Made by a program: the position numbers and the translations under genes. The notes beneath the pieces were generated by a model. That model worked only from the letters and a program-made list of their open reading frames with translations. It had not been told where the DNA came from and did not search any database. Shown here piece by piece: positions 56,402 through 64,000 of a stretch of 64,000 nucleotides of DNA (position 1 is the stretch's first letter; every line of letters starts with the position of its first letter). The DNA comes from Serratia quinivorans (GTDB taxonomy: Bacteria > Pseudomonadota > Gammaproteobacteria > Enterobacterales > Enterobacteriaceae): positions 1,612,001 through 1,676,000 of the forward strand of contig UGYN01000002.1 in assembly GCA_900457075.1 (NCBI GenBank), read 5' to 3'.

Positions 56402-57910
56402 ATGCCTATTGCACATTGGATCAACGGCCAGTCCGCCACCGGCGGCAGCCGCAGCCAGCCGGTATTCGATCCGGCGACCGGGCAGTCCCAACAGGAAGTG
56501 TTGCTGGCCGACCGGGCCACGGTAGCAAGCGCCATCGATGCTGCCGAGCAGGCCTACCCGGCCTGGCGCGATACCCCGCCGCTAAAGCGGGCCAGAATTA
56601 TGATCCGCCTGAAAACATTGCTGGAGCAGCACGCCGACCGCATCTGTCAGTTGATTACCGCCGAGCACGGCAAGGTGCTCAGCGACGCCATGGGCGAACT
56701 GCAGCGCGGCATCGAAAATATTGAGTACGCCAGCTATGCACCTGAGTTGCTCAAAGGCGAGCACAGCAAGGATGCCGGGCCGGGTATCGACAGCTGGAGC
56801 GAATTCCAGCCGCTGGGGGTGGTGGCAGGCATCACGCCGTTTAACTTCCCGGCAATGGTGCCGCTGTGGATGTGGCCGATGGCAGTGGTTTGCGGCAACA
56901 CTTTTGTGCTGAAACCCTCAGAACGTGTGCCCTCCTCCACGCTGTATATCGCCCAACTGGCGTCAGAGGCCGGGCTACCGCCCGGAGTGCTGAATCTGGT
57001 CAATGGCGACCGCGAGGCGGTAGAAACCCTGCTGCACGACCCACGCGTTAAAGCGGTGAGTTTTGTCGGATCGACACCGGTAGCAGAGCATATTTATCAC
57101 ACCGGTTGCGGCCAAAACAAACGGGTGCAGGCGCTTGGTGGGGCGAAAAATCACGCGGTAGTGCTGCCGGACGCCGATATCGCCGGCAGCGTCAGCGCGC
57201 TGATGGGGGCGGCCTTCGGTTCCTGCGGGCAGCGTTGTATGGCGATCCCGCTGGTAGTGGCGGTAGGGGATGACACCGCCGACGCGCTGATCGCCGGGCT
57301 ACGGCAGCAAATGGCCAACATGCGGATTGGTGCCGGAAGCGACAACCGTAACGATATGGGGCCGCTGGTCACCCACCAGCATTATCAGAAGGTGAAAAGC
57401 TACATCGATCAGGGCGTCGAAGAAGGAGCCAGCCTGGTGGTCGACGGCCGCGAGCTGCAGGTACGGGACGACAGTGGACAACTCAGTCAGGGGTATTTCC
57501 TCGGCCCGACGCTGTTTGACCATGTGCGGCCCGGCATGCGGATTTATCAGGAAGAGATCTTCGGCCCGGTGCTGGGCCTGGTACGAGTCGGCTCGCTGAA
57601 AGAAGCGATGGCGCTGATTGATGCCCATGAATACGGCAACGGCACCTGCCTGTTCACCCGCGACGGCGAGGCGGCACGCTACTTCTCCAGCCATATACAG
57701 GTCGGCATGGTGGGGATCAACGTCGCCCTGCCGGTCCCGGTGGCCTACCACTCCTTTGGCGGCTGGAAACGCTCGCTGTTCGGTGACCTGCACGCCTACG
57801 GCCCGGATGCGGTGCGCTTTTACACCAAACGCAAAACCATCACCCAGCGCTGGCCATCATCCAGCGATGCCCAGTATGCCAGCTTCAGTTTCCCATCCGG
57901 GCAGGGTTAA
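56402..57910 (+). CDS. mmsA: CoA-acylating methylmalonate/malonate-semialdehyde dehydrogenase
   Basis: 502 residues. MMSDH signatures: HWINGQSATGG, ITPFNFPAMVPLWMWPMA, VGSTPVAEHIYHTGCGQNKRVQALGGAKNHAVVLPDAD, catalytic cysteine in GSCGQRCMAIPLVVAVG, and EEIFGPVLGLVRVGSLKEAM. It turns (methyl)malonate semialdehyde into acetyl- or propionyl-CoA plus CO2. Next to an omega-aminotransferase this suggests beta-alanine (or 3-aminoisobutyrate) breakdown to acetyl-CoA. ATG at 56402 with AGGAG. Confidence 0.92.
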   Translation: MPIAHWINGQSATGGSRSQPVFDPATGQSQQEVLLADRATVASAIDAAEQAYPAWRDTPPLKRARIMIRLKTLLEQHADRICQLITAEHGKVLSDAMGELQRGIENIEYASYAPELLKGEHSKDAGPGIDSWSEFQPLGVVAGITPFNFPAMVPLWMWPMAVVCGNTFVLKPSERVPSSTLYIAQLASEAGLPPGVLNLVNGDREAVETLLHDPRVKAVSFVGSTPVAEHIYHTGCGQNKRVQALGGAKNHAVVLPDADIAGSVSALMGAAFGSCGQRCMAIPLVVAVGDDTADALIAGLRQQMANMRIGAGSDNRNDMGPLVTHQHYQKVKSYIDQGVEEGASLVVDGRELQVRDDSGQLSQGYFLGPTLFDHVRPGMRIYQEEIFGPVLGLVRVGSLKEAMALIDAHEYGNGTCLFTRDGEAARYFSSHIQVGMVGINVALPVPVAYHSFGGWKRSLFGDLHAYGPDAVRFYTKRKTITQRWPSSSDAQYASFSFPSGQG

Positions 57911-57913
57911 GCC

Positions 57914-58024
57914 ATGACAGAACATAAATTCAAAGGCAATCTCAGCGTCCTCGACGTGGTGCTGAGCTACATCCGCAACCGGCAGGCCGTCCCGCTGGTT
58001 GAACCCGCAATTGAAGGAGAATAA
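57914..58024 (+). CDS. Possible 36-residue small protein between mmsA and the aminopeptidase gene
   Basis: ATG three bases after the mmsA stop, reading MTEHKFKGNLSVLDVVLSYI, then a charged/proline stretch ending EPAIEGE, TAA two bases before the next ATG. Its last codons carry the GAAGGAG that serves the peptidase, so it would be tightly coupled. Its own ribosome-binding site is poor (inside the mmsA end). Not recognised; it could be only a leader. Confidence 0.4.
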   Translation: MTEHKFKGNLSVLDVVLSYIRNRQAVPLVEPAIEGE

Positions 58025-58026
58025 CC

Positions 58027-59136
58027 ATGTCGCAGCGCGCTCAGGATTTGGGCATTAAAATCGGCCACGGCGTTGCCGGCCCGCTGAACGCCATCACCGA
58101 TGTGCCCGGCGTCCGCGTCGGCCACGCCAGCATCCACGCCGATCTGGCCGACGGCCGCAACGTGCACACCGGCGTCACGGTGATCGAACCACGGGCCGGT
58201 CAGGCCCGGCAATCCCCCTGCTTTGCCGGGGTGCACGTACTCAACGGCAACGGCGACGCCACCGGGTTGGAGTGGATCCGTGAAGCCGGCCTGCTCACCA
58301 GCCCCATTGCCTTTACCAACACCCACAGCGTCGGCGTGGTGCGCGACAGCCTGATCGCGCTGGAGCGCGAAACGCTCCCCGCCGACGATAAGGCGGTGTA
58401 CTGGAATATGCCGGTGGTGATGGAAACCTTCGACGGCCTGCTCAACGACATCAACGGCTTTCACGTCAAGCCCGAGCATGTACGGCAGGCGCTGCAGGCA
58501 GCACACAACGGTTTACCACAGGAAGGTGCGGTCGGCGGCGGCAGCGGTATGATCTGCCATGAGTTTAAGGGGGGTATCGGCACCGCATCCCGTCGTCTGC
58601 CTGCAGACCGTGGCGGTTGGACTGTTGGGGCCATCGTGCAGGCTAACCACGGCAAACGTGCCTCGCTGCTGGTTGGCGGCTATCCGGTCGGTCGCCATCT
58701 GGGGCATATTCACTCGCCATTCACCCCGCAACTGCCGCATCCGGGCATGGGGTCAATTGTCGTCACGCTGGCCACCGACGCCCCGCTGTTGCCACACCAA
58801 TGTACGCGTTTGGCCCAACGCGCCAGCATCGGCATTGCGCGCACTGGCGGCGGTACCGAAGATTCTAGCGGTGATATTTTTATCGCCTTCGCCACCGGCA
58901 ACGACGGGTTGCCGCCAGCCGACTACGCCGACAAAGGGGCCTTCACCACGCCACTACGTATGGTGAATAACGATTACATCTCCGAACTGTTTGCGGCGGC
59001 GGCCGAAGCGGTGGAGGAGGCAATTATCAATGCCCTGCTGGCGGCCAATACCCTTTCCGGTAACGGCCACCGGGCAGAAGGACTAAGTGCCGGGCAGTTG
59101 CTGACCGCGCTGGAACAAGCCGGCTGGCGAGCATAA
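58027..59136 (+). CDS. P1-family (DmpA/BapA-type) beta-aminopeptidase
   Basis: 369 residues, N-terminal-nucleophile fold: KIGHGVAGPLNAITDVPGVRVGH, GLEWIREAGLLTSPIAFTNTHSVG, AVGGGSGMICHEFKGGIGTASR, and the self-cleavage/nucleophile site in HPGMGSIVVTLATDAPL (expected Gly242-Ser243). Such enzymes process themselves into two chains and remove N-terminal D- or beta-amino acids, including beta-alanine from dipeptides. No signal peptide. Sits directly behind a beta-alanine-type aminotransferase and MMSDH, so release of beta-alanine from peptides is a reasonable inference. GGAG upstream. Confidence 0.87.
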   Translation: MSQRAQDLGIKIGHGVAGPLNAITDVPGVRVGHASIHADLADGRNVHTGVTVIEPRAGQARQSPCFAGVHVLNGNGDATGLEWIREAGLLTSPIAFTNTHSVGVVRDSLIALERETLPADDKAVYWNMPVVMETFDGLLNDINGFHVKPEHVRQALQAAHNGLPQEGAVGGGSGMICHEFKGGIGTASRRLPADRGGWTVGAIVQANHGKRASLLVGGYPVGRHLGHIHSPFTPQLPHPGMGSIVVTLATDAPLLPHQCTRLAQRASIGIARTGGGTEDSSGDIFIAFATGNDGLPPADYADKGAFTTPLRMVNNDYISELFAAAAEAVEEAIINALLAANTLSGNGHRAEGLSAGQLLTALEQAGWRA

Positions 59137-59143
59137 GAGTAGA

Positions 59144-59161
59144 GGCGCGGCATGCCGCGCC
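59144..59161. terminator. 18-bp perfect GC palindrome between convergent genes
   Basis: GGCGCGGCATGCCGCGCC between the aminopeptidase stop and the phospholipase-D-like stop. No T run; probably a shared 3' end element. Confidence 0.5.
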
Positions 59162-59170
59162 CTGTATCAG

Positions 59171-60421
59171 TCAGGACTCACCACCCGGTTTGGGGGCCGG
59201 GTAGTCATAATCGAGCTTGATCGGTTCGGCGTAAACGCTGTCCCATAGCTGGCTGTAGAGCTTATCCACCCGCTGGCTCATGGCCGGATTGTGCAGCACC
59301 AACTCCAGATTGCGCGAGTTATCCAGATAACCGCCGGTCCAGTTGCTGGTGCCGATCCACGCCGTTTCGCCGTCAATGGTCATGATTTTGCTGTGGATCA
59401 CCCGGGCGAACGGGATAAAGCCGCTGCTGGCCGGGGGAATAGTGACGATCTTTATCTGCACGTTCGGCACCACCGCCAGACTTTTCAGCCAGGCGATATC
59501 CGGTTTTTTGGTGTTCCAGTTGGCGACCATCAGCTCAACCTGCACGCCGCGGGCGGCAGCGCTGCGCAGGGCATTGTCGATCGTCGCGTAGTAAGGCCGG
59601 GTGTGGTCTGGGCCAAAAGACAATGGCGCGTAATCCATCACCTGCACCCGTACTCGCTGTTTGGCCGTAGCCAGCAGACGCGGCAACTCCACCTGCGAGT
59701 CAATCACCCCGGCCGGATTGTAGGCACGCGGACTGGCGACCAGATAGTTACCCTGCGGCGTTTCGGCCTTTGGCTGGTAAGGCCGTTGCGGCACCGGCTT
59801 ACCCGCCGCCAGCAAAGCCTGAGCTTGCCAATCCTGCTCGAAGATCGCCTGGATCTGCCCGACCACCCCGGCATCGCTGATGCGCAGCCCGGTTTCATGG
59901 ATATGCGCCAGCGCACGCCAGTCGAAGTTCTGGCTGCCGACAAACGCCTGCTCACCGTCCACCAGCAGGTATTTGGCATGCAAAATACCGCCGCTAAGCC
60001 GCTGATAAGGAATAATGCGCAGTTCCAGGTTAGGGATCGCCTTAAGCTGTTCCAGCGTCTCAGGGGTAGAGATGCGGATGCCCTTCTCTTCCATCAGAAA
60101 ACGAATTTTCACTCCGCGTTCGCCCGCCGCTTTCAGGTGTTGCAGCACGCCATCCAGCAGCGAACCCTGTTGGTTCGCCACGTAGAACTGGCCCAGATCG
60201 ATGCGGGTTTTCGCCGCATCGAACATCTGCTGCCACACTTGCGCGGTGTTACGCAGGTCATCGGCCTGCAAAGCAGTTTCCACCGGCGCGGTATACACCA
60301 GCTCGTAGCCGGGAATTTCAAAACGCGCCGTCGCACTCTGGCTCAACATCAACAGGCAGCTACCCCATAACGCAGTGTAAAGGCGGCCCAGCGGCCGCCG
60401 TGGTTGACGGCCATTAGGCAT
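59171..60421 (-). CDS. Secreted phospholipase D-like protein (two HKD motifs)
   Basis: 416 residues. N-terminal signal-like helix (LYTALWGSCLLMLSQSATA) after a basic stretch. Two complete HKD motifs, HAKYLLVDGEQAFVGSQNFDWRAL (H148, K150, D155) and HSKIMTIDGETAWIGTSNWTGGY (H343, K345, D350), make a full PLD active site. The spacing of the halves fits cardiolipin-synthase/PLD3-like hydrolases. The ATG at 60419-60421 overlaps the exbB stop by eight bases, so the two are coupled; the TTG farther up is less likely. Substrate (phospholipid or nucleic acid) unknown. Confidence 0.85.
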   Translation of the reverse strand: MPNGRQPRRPLGRLYTALWGSCLLMLSQSATARFEIPGYELVYTAPVETALQADDLRNTAQVWQQMFDAAKTRIDLGQFYVANQQGSLLDGVLQHLKAAGERGVKIRFLMEEKGIRISTPETLEQLKAIPNLELRIIPYQRLSGGILHAKYLLVDGEQAFVGSQNFDWRALAHIHETGLRISDAGVVGQIQAIFEQDWQAQALLAAGKPVPQRPYQPKAETPQGNYLVASPRAYNPAGVIDSQVELPRLLATAKQRVRVQVMDYAPLSFGPDHTRPYYATIDNALRSAAARGVQVELMVANWNTKKPDIAWLKSLAVVPNVQIKIVTIPPASSGFIPFARVIHSKIMTIDGETAWIGTSNWTGGYLDNSRNLELVLHNPAMSQRVDKLYSQLWDSVYAEPIKLDYDYPAPKPGGES

Positions 60422-61067
60422 AGCGCGGTGCCTCACTGTCAACCCATTGCTCGCGGTTACCGTTTTCCGGGCGGCTGGCTGGCGTACCGGCGCGGATTAG
60501 CAGCACTTTGAGCAGCTCGTTAATGCGTTCCATGCGGCTTTGCAGATAGTTGTTGCCCACCAGGCACAACAACGCGATGGCGATCCCCAGCCCGGTGGCG
60601 TACAACGCAGTACCCATCCCGGCAGAAACCAGGCTCGGCTCGGATACCCCGGAGGCCGCCAGCGCCTTAAAGGTTTCGATAATCCCCATCACCGTCCCCA
60701 GCAGCCCCAACAGCGGTGCGGCGGTCACGATGGTTTCCAGCAGCCACAGGCCACGCGCCATCAGCGGTTTGCTCAGCAGGTACTGGGCGTCGATCAGATC
60801 CCCGATCGCTTCACGGTCGCCGGCACGGTGCTTTTGCTCCAGCACCGGTGAAATTACCGCCAACGGCAGGCTGTTGCGCTGGGTCAGCTCATCCGGCAGA
60901 TCGGCGGTGCGGCGAACGTCCAGCGTTAATGCCTGCTCCAGTCGGCGTGCCTGGCGCTGGGTGTAGGCAAAATACAACGAGCGCTCGATAATGATCACCA
61001 GCGCAATCGCCAGTGCGGCGTACATCACATAGAAAATAATGTCGTGCATTAAATTGGCATTCATCAT
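60414..61067 (-). CDS. exbB: ExbB/TolQ/MotA-family proton channel protein
   Basis: 217 residues with three membrane segments (about 10-30, 112-135, 148-172). ExbB signature in WLLETIVTAAPLLGLLGTVMGIIETFKALAASG and SLVSAGMGTALYATGLGIAIALLCLVGNNYL. It energises a TonB protein from the proton gradient. No exbD is found on its downstream side; a PLD-like gene is there instead, so ExbD must lie beyond the right edge (upstream of tonB) or elsewhere. 16 bases after the receptor gene. Confidence 0.9.
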   Translation of the reverse strand: MMNANLMHDIIFYVMYAALAIALVIIIERSLYFAYTQRQARRLEQALTLDVRRTADLPDELTQRNSLPLAVISPVLEQKHRAGDREAIGDLIDAQYLLSKPLMARGLWLLETIVTAAPLLGLLGTVMGIIETFKALAASGVSEPSLVSAGMGTALYATGLGIAIALLCLVGNNYLQSRMERINELLKVLLIRAGTPASRPENGNREQWVDSEAPRYA

Positions 61068-61083
61068 TCAGATCTCGGATTTG

Positions 61084-63327
61084 TTAAAAGGTGGCTTCCA
61101 GCGATACGCTGAAGGTACGTTCTTCCCCGACGTTGTAGTACGGCGTACTGGCCTTCACGCCGCCATACGGCGCTGCGTTGAAGGTGGTGGTGCGCACCGA
61201 AGTCAGGTACTCCTTGTCAAACAGGTTGCTGATACCAAAGCGCAACGCTGCGCTCTTGACGATCTTCTTGTCTACCGGCAGATGCCCCCCCGCCGCCAGA
61301 TCGAACACCGTGCGGCCGCCGATCTTCTCGTCGTTGGTCAGGTCGCCGTAGAACGAACTGACGTATTTGCCGCTGACGCTGCTGTAATACAGGCCATCGT
61401 CATAACCCAACGTCATGTTAAGCAGGTTTTTCGGCACGTTCGGCACCTCTTTGCCACTGGTCGGCAGCGGCTGGCCGCCGTTGCTGACAATGTCGCTCTT
61501 CTGCCTGGACTGGGTGTAAGTGTATGAGGTGTAGTAGTTGAAGTTATGCGGCAGTTGGCCGCTCCATTCCAGCTCCAGCCCTTTGTTCTCCACATTGCCG
61601 ATGTTCATCATCTCGTAATCGCCGGCCGAGTTGGTGGTGGAGATTTGACGATCGCTGTAGCGCATATAGAACAGCGTGGCACTCATCAGCATATTTTCCT
61701 GCTGGAAACGCCAGCCCAGCTCGTGGTTCCAGCTCAGTTCCGGCTTGGTACTAAGCGAGTCACCCACGTTGTACAGCACGTAGTTCGGCGGAGTACGCAT
61801 GTTGCGCGTCAGGTTGTAGAACACCTGATTTTCCTGATTCAGCTTGTAGCTGGCGCTGAAATTCGGCAGGAATTCATGATATTTGGCATCACGCTTTTCC
61901 GGCACGTTGTACAGGCTGCCCTTGTTATCCCCTTTTCGCTCAACGTACTGATAAGCCAGCCCGCCGACAAAGGTCCAGTCCGGCGTGGCGAACCAGGTGT
62001 CCTGCAGCCAGATTTTTTGCGCCGGGGTGATGGTGTATTGGTTGCGCCCCTGCACGGTTTTGCCATTGGCGTCCTTCACCTGATCGCTGCCGCCCGGTTT
62101 ACCAGAGAGTTGCTCCGGGTTACCGTCGTCCTTGATGCCGATAAACGGCTGGGTCTGCGACTGGCGCGCACGTTCATACCAGTAGCCAATATCCAGGCTG
62201 TGCTGATCATTGATGTCCCACTTCAACTTGGTGGTAATGCCCGGCCGCCAGGTTTGCGTCCAGGAAGGGCGGTAATAGGTGTTGGACTGCAAATTGCTCA
62301 GATCGTACTGACCGGCCTTATCCGAAGTATTGGACAACACCGAAGCGGTCTGGCCGGTGAAGCTGCCGCCATTACCCCAGTAGTAATAGGGTTGCAGAGT
62401 CAACGCCAGGTTGTCGCGCAGTTGCAGCTTCTGGGTGAACGACAACGTGAAGGTGTCAAACGGGTTGCGGTTGAGTTTGTAGTACTTGTTCAACTGGCCC
62501 TTGCTGTTGTACTCCGGCGTGGTGGCGTAGTCGGTATAACGGCCGTCATTTTCAAACTGCGCCTTGCTCAGGGTGTTGTAGTTGACGTTATTCTGCTGGT
62601 TGTACTTCATGATCAGGTTGCTGCTGTTGCCGTTGCCGTCCTCATACAACGAGTTCATTTCGAACTTGTTGGAGTACTCGCGCCCTTCTCCGCGCCACTT
62701 TTTCGCCTCGGTGTGCGAGTAAGAGATCCAGTTGCTGAAGCCGTTGTACTCACCGGTCTCCAGACGGGCGAAGGTTTTGCTCAGGTTGTTGCTGCCCAGC
62801 GTCTGTTTGACGAAGCCACCGAAATCTTTCGCCGGACGGCGCGTCACCATACCAATGTTGCCGCCGCTGGAACCGATATGCGGGCCATCCACCTCAGACG
62901 AACCCTGGGTGACGAACACCTCCTCCAGGTTTTCCGAGTCGCCCAGCAGGTTTGGGTAAACCGCGTAGTTGCCGGAATCGTTAATCGGAATGCCGTCCAT
63001 CGACAGGCCGATTTGATCGGAGTTCATACCGCGCATGGTGTAATCGACGCCGCTCAGGCCGCTGGCGTCGTTGCTGTTGACGTTCAGGCCTGGGGTATAT
63101 TTCAGTTTGTCGATGGCGTTGGCCGCCGCCGGCATTTTATCCATCGCCTCTTTGGTGACGGTCGATCGCCCCTTGGCGCTATCGTCCTGCACCATCATGC
63201 CGCCGCCCAGCGACTGCCCTTTTACGCTGATGGTACCGACGTCGGTCGAGTCCGCCGCCAGCGCCGCCCCCGGCAATATCGCCGACATCACCGCCAGATA
63301 AAGCCCAGATCGATTGAAAGATTTCAT
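61084..63327 (-). CDS. TonB-dependent outer-membrane receptor
   Basis: 747 residues. Signal peptide MKSFNRSGLYLAVMSAILPGAALA, then the mature start ADSTDVGTISVKG near a TonB-box position. Plug domain from about 45 to 165 (TPGLNVNSNDASGLSGVDYTMRGM, DQIGLSMDGIPINDSGNYAVYPNLLGD), then a beta-barrel ending in aromatic F (TFSVSLEATF). The middle resembles FecA/HasR-like barrels but no ligand is evident. With tonB upstream and exbB downstream it forms its own energised uptake unit. A metal chelate or heme is the usual cargo; not determined here. Confidence 0.92.
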   Translation of the reverse strand: MKSFNRSGLYLAVMSAILPGAALAADSTDVGTISVKGQSLGGGMMVQDDSAKGRSTVTKEAMDKMPAAANAIDKLKYTPGLNVNSNDASGLSGVDYTMRGMNSDQIGLSMDGIPINDSGNYAVYPNLLGDSENLEEVFVTQGSSEVDGPHIGSSGGNIGMVTRRPAKDFGGFVKQTLGSNNLSKTFARLETGEYNGFSNWISYSHTEAKKWRGEGREYSNKFEMNSLYEDGNGNSSNLIMKYNQQNNVNYNTLSKAQFENDGRYTDYATTPEYNSKGQLNKYYKLNRNPFDTFTLSFTQKLQLRDNLALTLQPYYYWGNGGSFTGQTASVLSNTSDKAGQYDLSNLQSNTYYRPSWTQTWRPGITTKLKWDINDQHSLDIGYWYERARQSQTQPFIGIKDDGNPEQLSGKPGGSDQVKDANGKTVQGRNQYTITPAQKIWLQDTWFATPDWTFVGGLAYQYVERKGDNKGSLYNVPEKRDAKYHEFLPNFSASYKLNQENQVFYNLTRNMRTPPNYVLYNVGDSLSTKPELSWNHELGWRFQQENMLMSATLFYMRYSDRQISTTNSAGDYEMMNIGNVENKGLELEWSGQLPHNFNYYTSYTYTQSRQKSDIVSNGGQPLPTSGKEVPNVPKNLLNMTLGYDDGLYYSSVSGKYVSSFYGDLTNDEKIGGRTVFDLAAGGHLPVDKKIVKSAALRFGISNLFDKEYLTSVRTTTFNAAPYGGVKASTPYYNVGEERTFSVSLEATF

Positions 63328-63366
63328 TGTTCCCTTCCCATAAAAATCAAACTGTTATGCCAGACG

Positions 63367-64000
63367 TCAAGGCGCCTGATAATTGAACGTGGCTGAAAAT
63401 CGTTTTGTTGTTTGCCCGTTGAAAGCCTCGCTTGGGAACGGCTTCACCTGGCTGATGCTTTGCAGACTGCTTAGCGCCGCACGGTTGAGCAGCATGCTGG
63501 CCGCTTTATTGGCGATGCCGGACGAGAGCACCCGACCGCTGCGATCGACCTCCAGCCAGACCTCGACGTTGCCCTGCGGCCGCTCAAGTGACGCCTGCCG
63601 CCCGCTTGGATAGCGCTTGCGCTGCTCCAGCTCATGACGCAGCACCTGCAGATAACCGTTTTCGATTGCCTGCGCATTCACTTTCGGCGCCGCCGGGGCG
63701 ACCGGGGCAGGTTGTGCCACCGGTTTGCTGACCAGTGCCTTCGGCGCTGCTGGGGCCGCAACAGGTTTAGCCTTCTCCACCGGCCTGGCTTTTTCTTTTA
63801 CTGGCTTGGGCTTGGGTTTCGGCTGTGGTTTGGGCACCGGTTTGGCTTCGATAATCGGCTCCGGTGCCGGCACAACCGGTTCGGGGATCGCTTCCGGCTC
63901 TGGCGGCGGGGGTTCGGGTTGCGGCTCCGGTGGTGTTTCCGCTTGAGGTTCTGGTGCAGGTTCAGGCTCGACCAACGCCAATTCCATGGCGGTTTCGTCA
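63367..64000 (-). CDS. tonB: TonB-family energy transducer (partial)
   Basis: At least 211 codons, open through the right edge; the N-terminal anchor is missing. A proline-rich spacer (EPEPAPEPQAETPPEPQPEP... KPQPKPKPKPVKEK) about 90 residues long leads to a TonB C-terminal domain (YLQVLRHELEQRKRYPSGRQ..., GNVEVWLEVDRSGRVLSSGIANKAASMLLNRAALSSL). 39 bases before the receptor gene. It is a dedicated second TonB of the HasB/TonB2 kind rather than the main tonB, judged by context. Confidence 0.88.
   Translation of the reverse strand, partial: DETAMELALVEPEPAPEPQAETPPEPQPEPPPPEPEAIPEPVVPAPEPIIEAKPVPKPQPKPKPKPVKEKARPVEKAKPVAAPAAPKALVSKPVAQPAPVAPAAPKVNAQAIENGYLQVLRHELEQRKRYPSGRQASLERPQGNVEVWLEVDRSGRVLSSGIANKAASMLLNRAALSSLQSISQVKPFPSEAFNGQTTKRFSATFNYQAP

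Noticed and set aside
61546..63396. 616-codon plus-strand frame opposite the TonB-dependent receptor
   Set aside because: Antisense shadow; the minus-strand frame has a signal peptide, plug and barrel, and the plus frame has no family features.

Overview
The window reads as chromosome of an enterobacterium of the Serratia group. Gene order along the core blocks matches the Escherichia coli fhuF-side/deo region: yjjJ-deoD-deoB-deoA-deoC, yjjV-yjjU-ytjA-osmY-prfC, rimI-holD-rsmC, three tandem tRNA-Leu genes and yjjZ. The protein sequences are close to but clearly distinct from E. coli. The genus is an inference from protein similarity and synteny, not from a search.

Layout. (1) 0-9 kb, minus strand: nucleoside salvage. 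A periplasmic 5'-nucleotidase, a NupC-type nucleoside transporter and deoCABD together turn external nucleotides into base plus acetaldehyde and glyceraldehyde-3-phosphate. The HipA-like yjjJ starts at the left edge. (2) 9-19.5 kb: conserved core genes (yjjV, yjjU, a small CsbD-like gene, ytjA, osmY, prfC, rimI, holD, rsmC), an aldo/keto reductase with a divergent LysR regulator, and a tRNA-Leu(CAG) triplet with its own promoter and terminator. (3) 19.7-20.8 kb: a membrane diguanylate cyclase. (4) 20.8-28 kb: a complete non-phosphorylative L-fucose pathway (permease, mutarotase, L-fucose dehydrogenase, fuconolactonase, fuconate dehydratase, KDF dehydrogenase, FAH hydrolase) with a divergent GntR regulator and palindromic operators. 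Two of its genes carry single-base homopolymer frameshifts. (5) 28.1-40.7 kb: ampH, then the full 4-hydroxyphenylacetate cluster hpaR / hpaG1-G2-E-D-F-H-I-X-A-B-C. (6) 40.7-45.1 kb: an amine-type operon (APC permease, DUF3156-like, two SDRs, MoaF-like). (7) 45.9-59.1 kb: an accessory stretch with two LuxR-type regulators and one LysR regulator, an MFS carrier, an HDAC/acetylpolyamine amidohydrolase, an alpha/beta hydrolase, a PuuB-like FAD oxidoreductase with a cupin, an Fe-alcohol dehydrogenase, an omega-aminotransferase (frameshifted), a methylmalonate/malonate-semialdehyde dehydrogenase and a P1-family beta-aminopeptidase. This could be a polyamine/beta-alanine route. (8) 59.2-64 kb: a TonB, TonB-dependent receptor, ExbB and secreted phospholipase-D-like operon, cut by the right edge.

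The most unusual non-coding structures are a hairpin-rich dispersed repeat of about 0.2 kb present twice in opposite orientation (12.5-12.75 kb and 45.26-45.45 kb) with covarying stems, an expanded array of CCCTCTCCC hairpins inside the hpa operon, 12-bp iterons directly in front of yjjJ, and a TTAATATATTAA palindrome that recurs upstream of the LuxR-linked genes. Four coding frames (fuconolactonase, fuconate dehydratase, aminotransferase, DUF3156-like) are broken by apparent one-base changes in homopolymers, so either sequencing error or real decay must be settled before these pathways are called active or dead.
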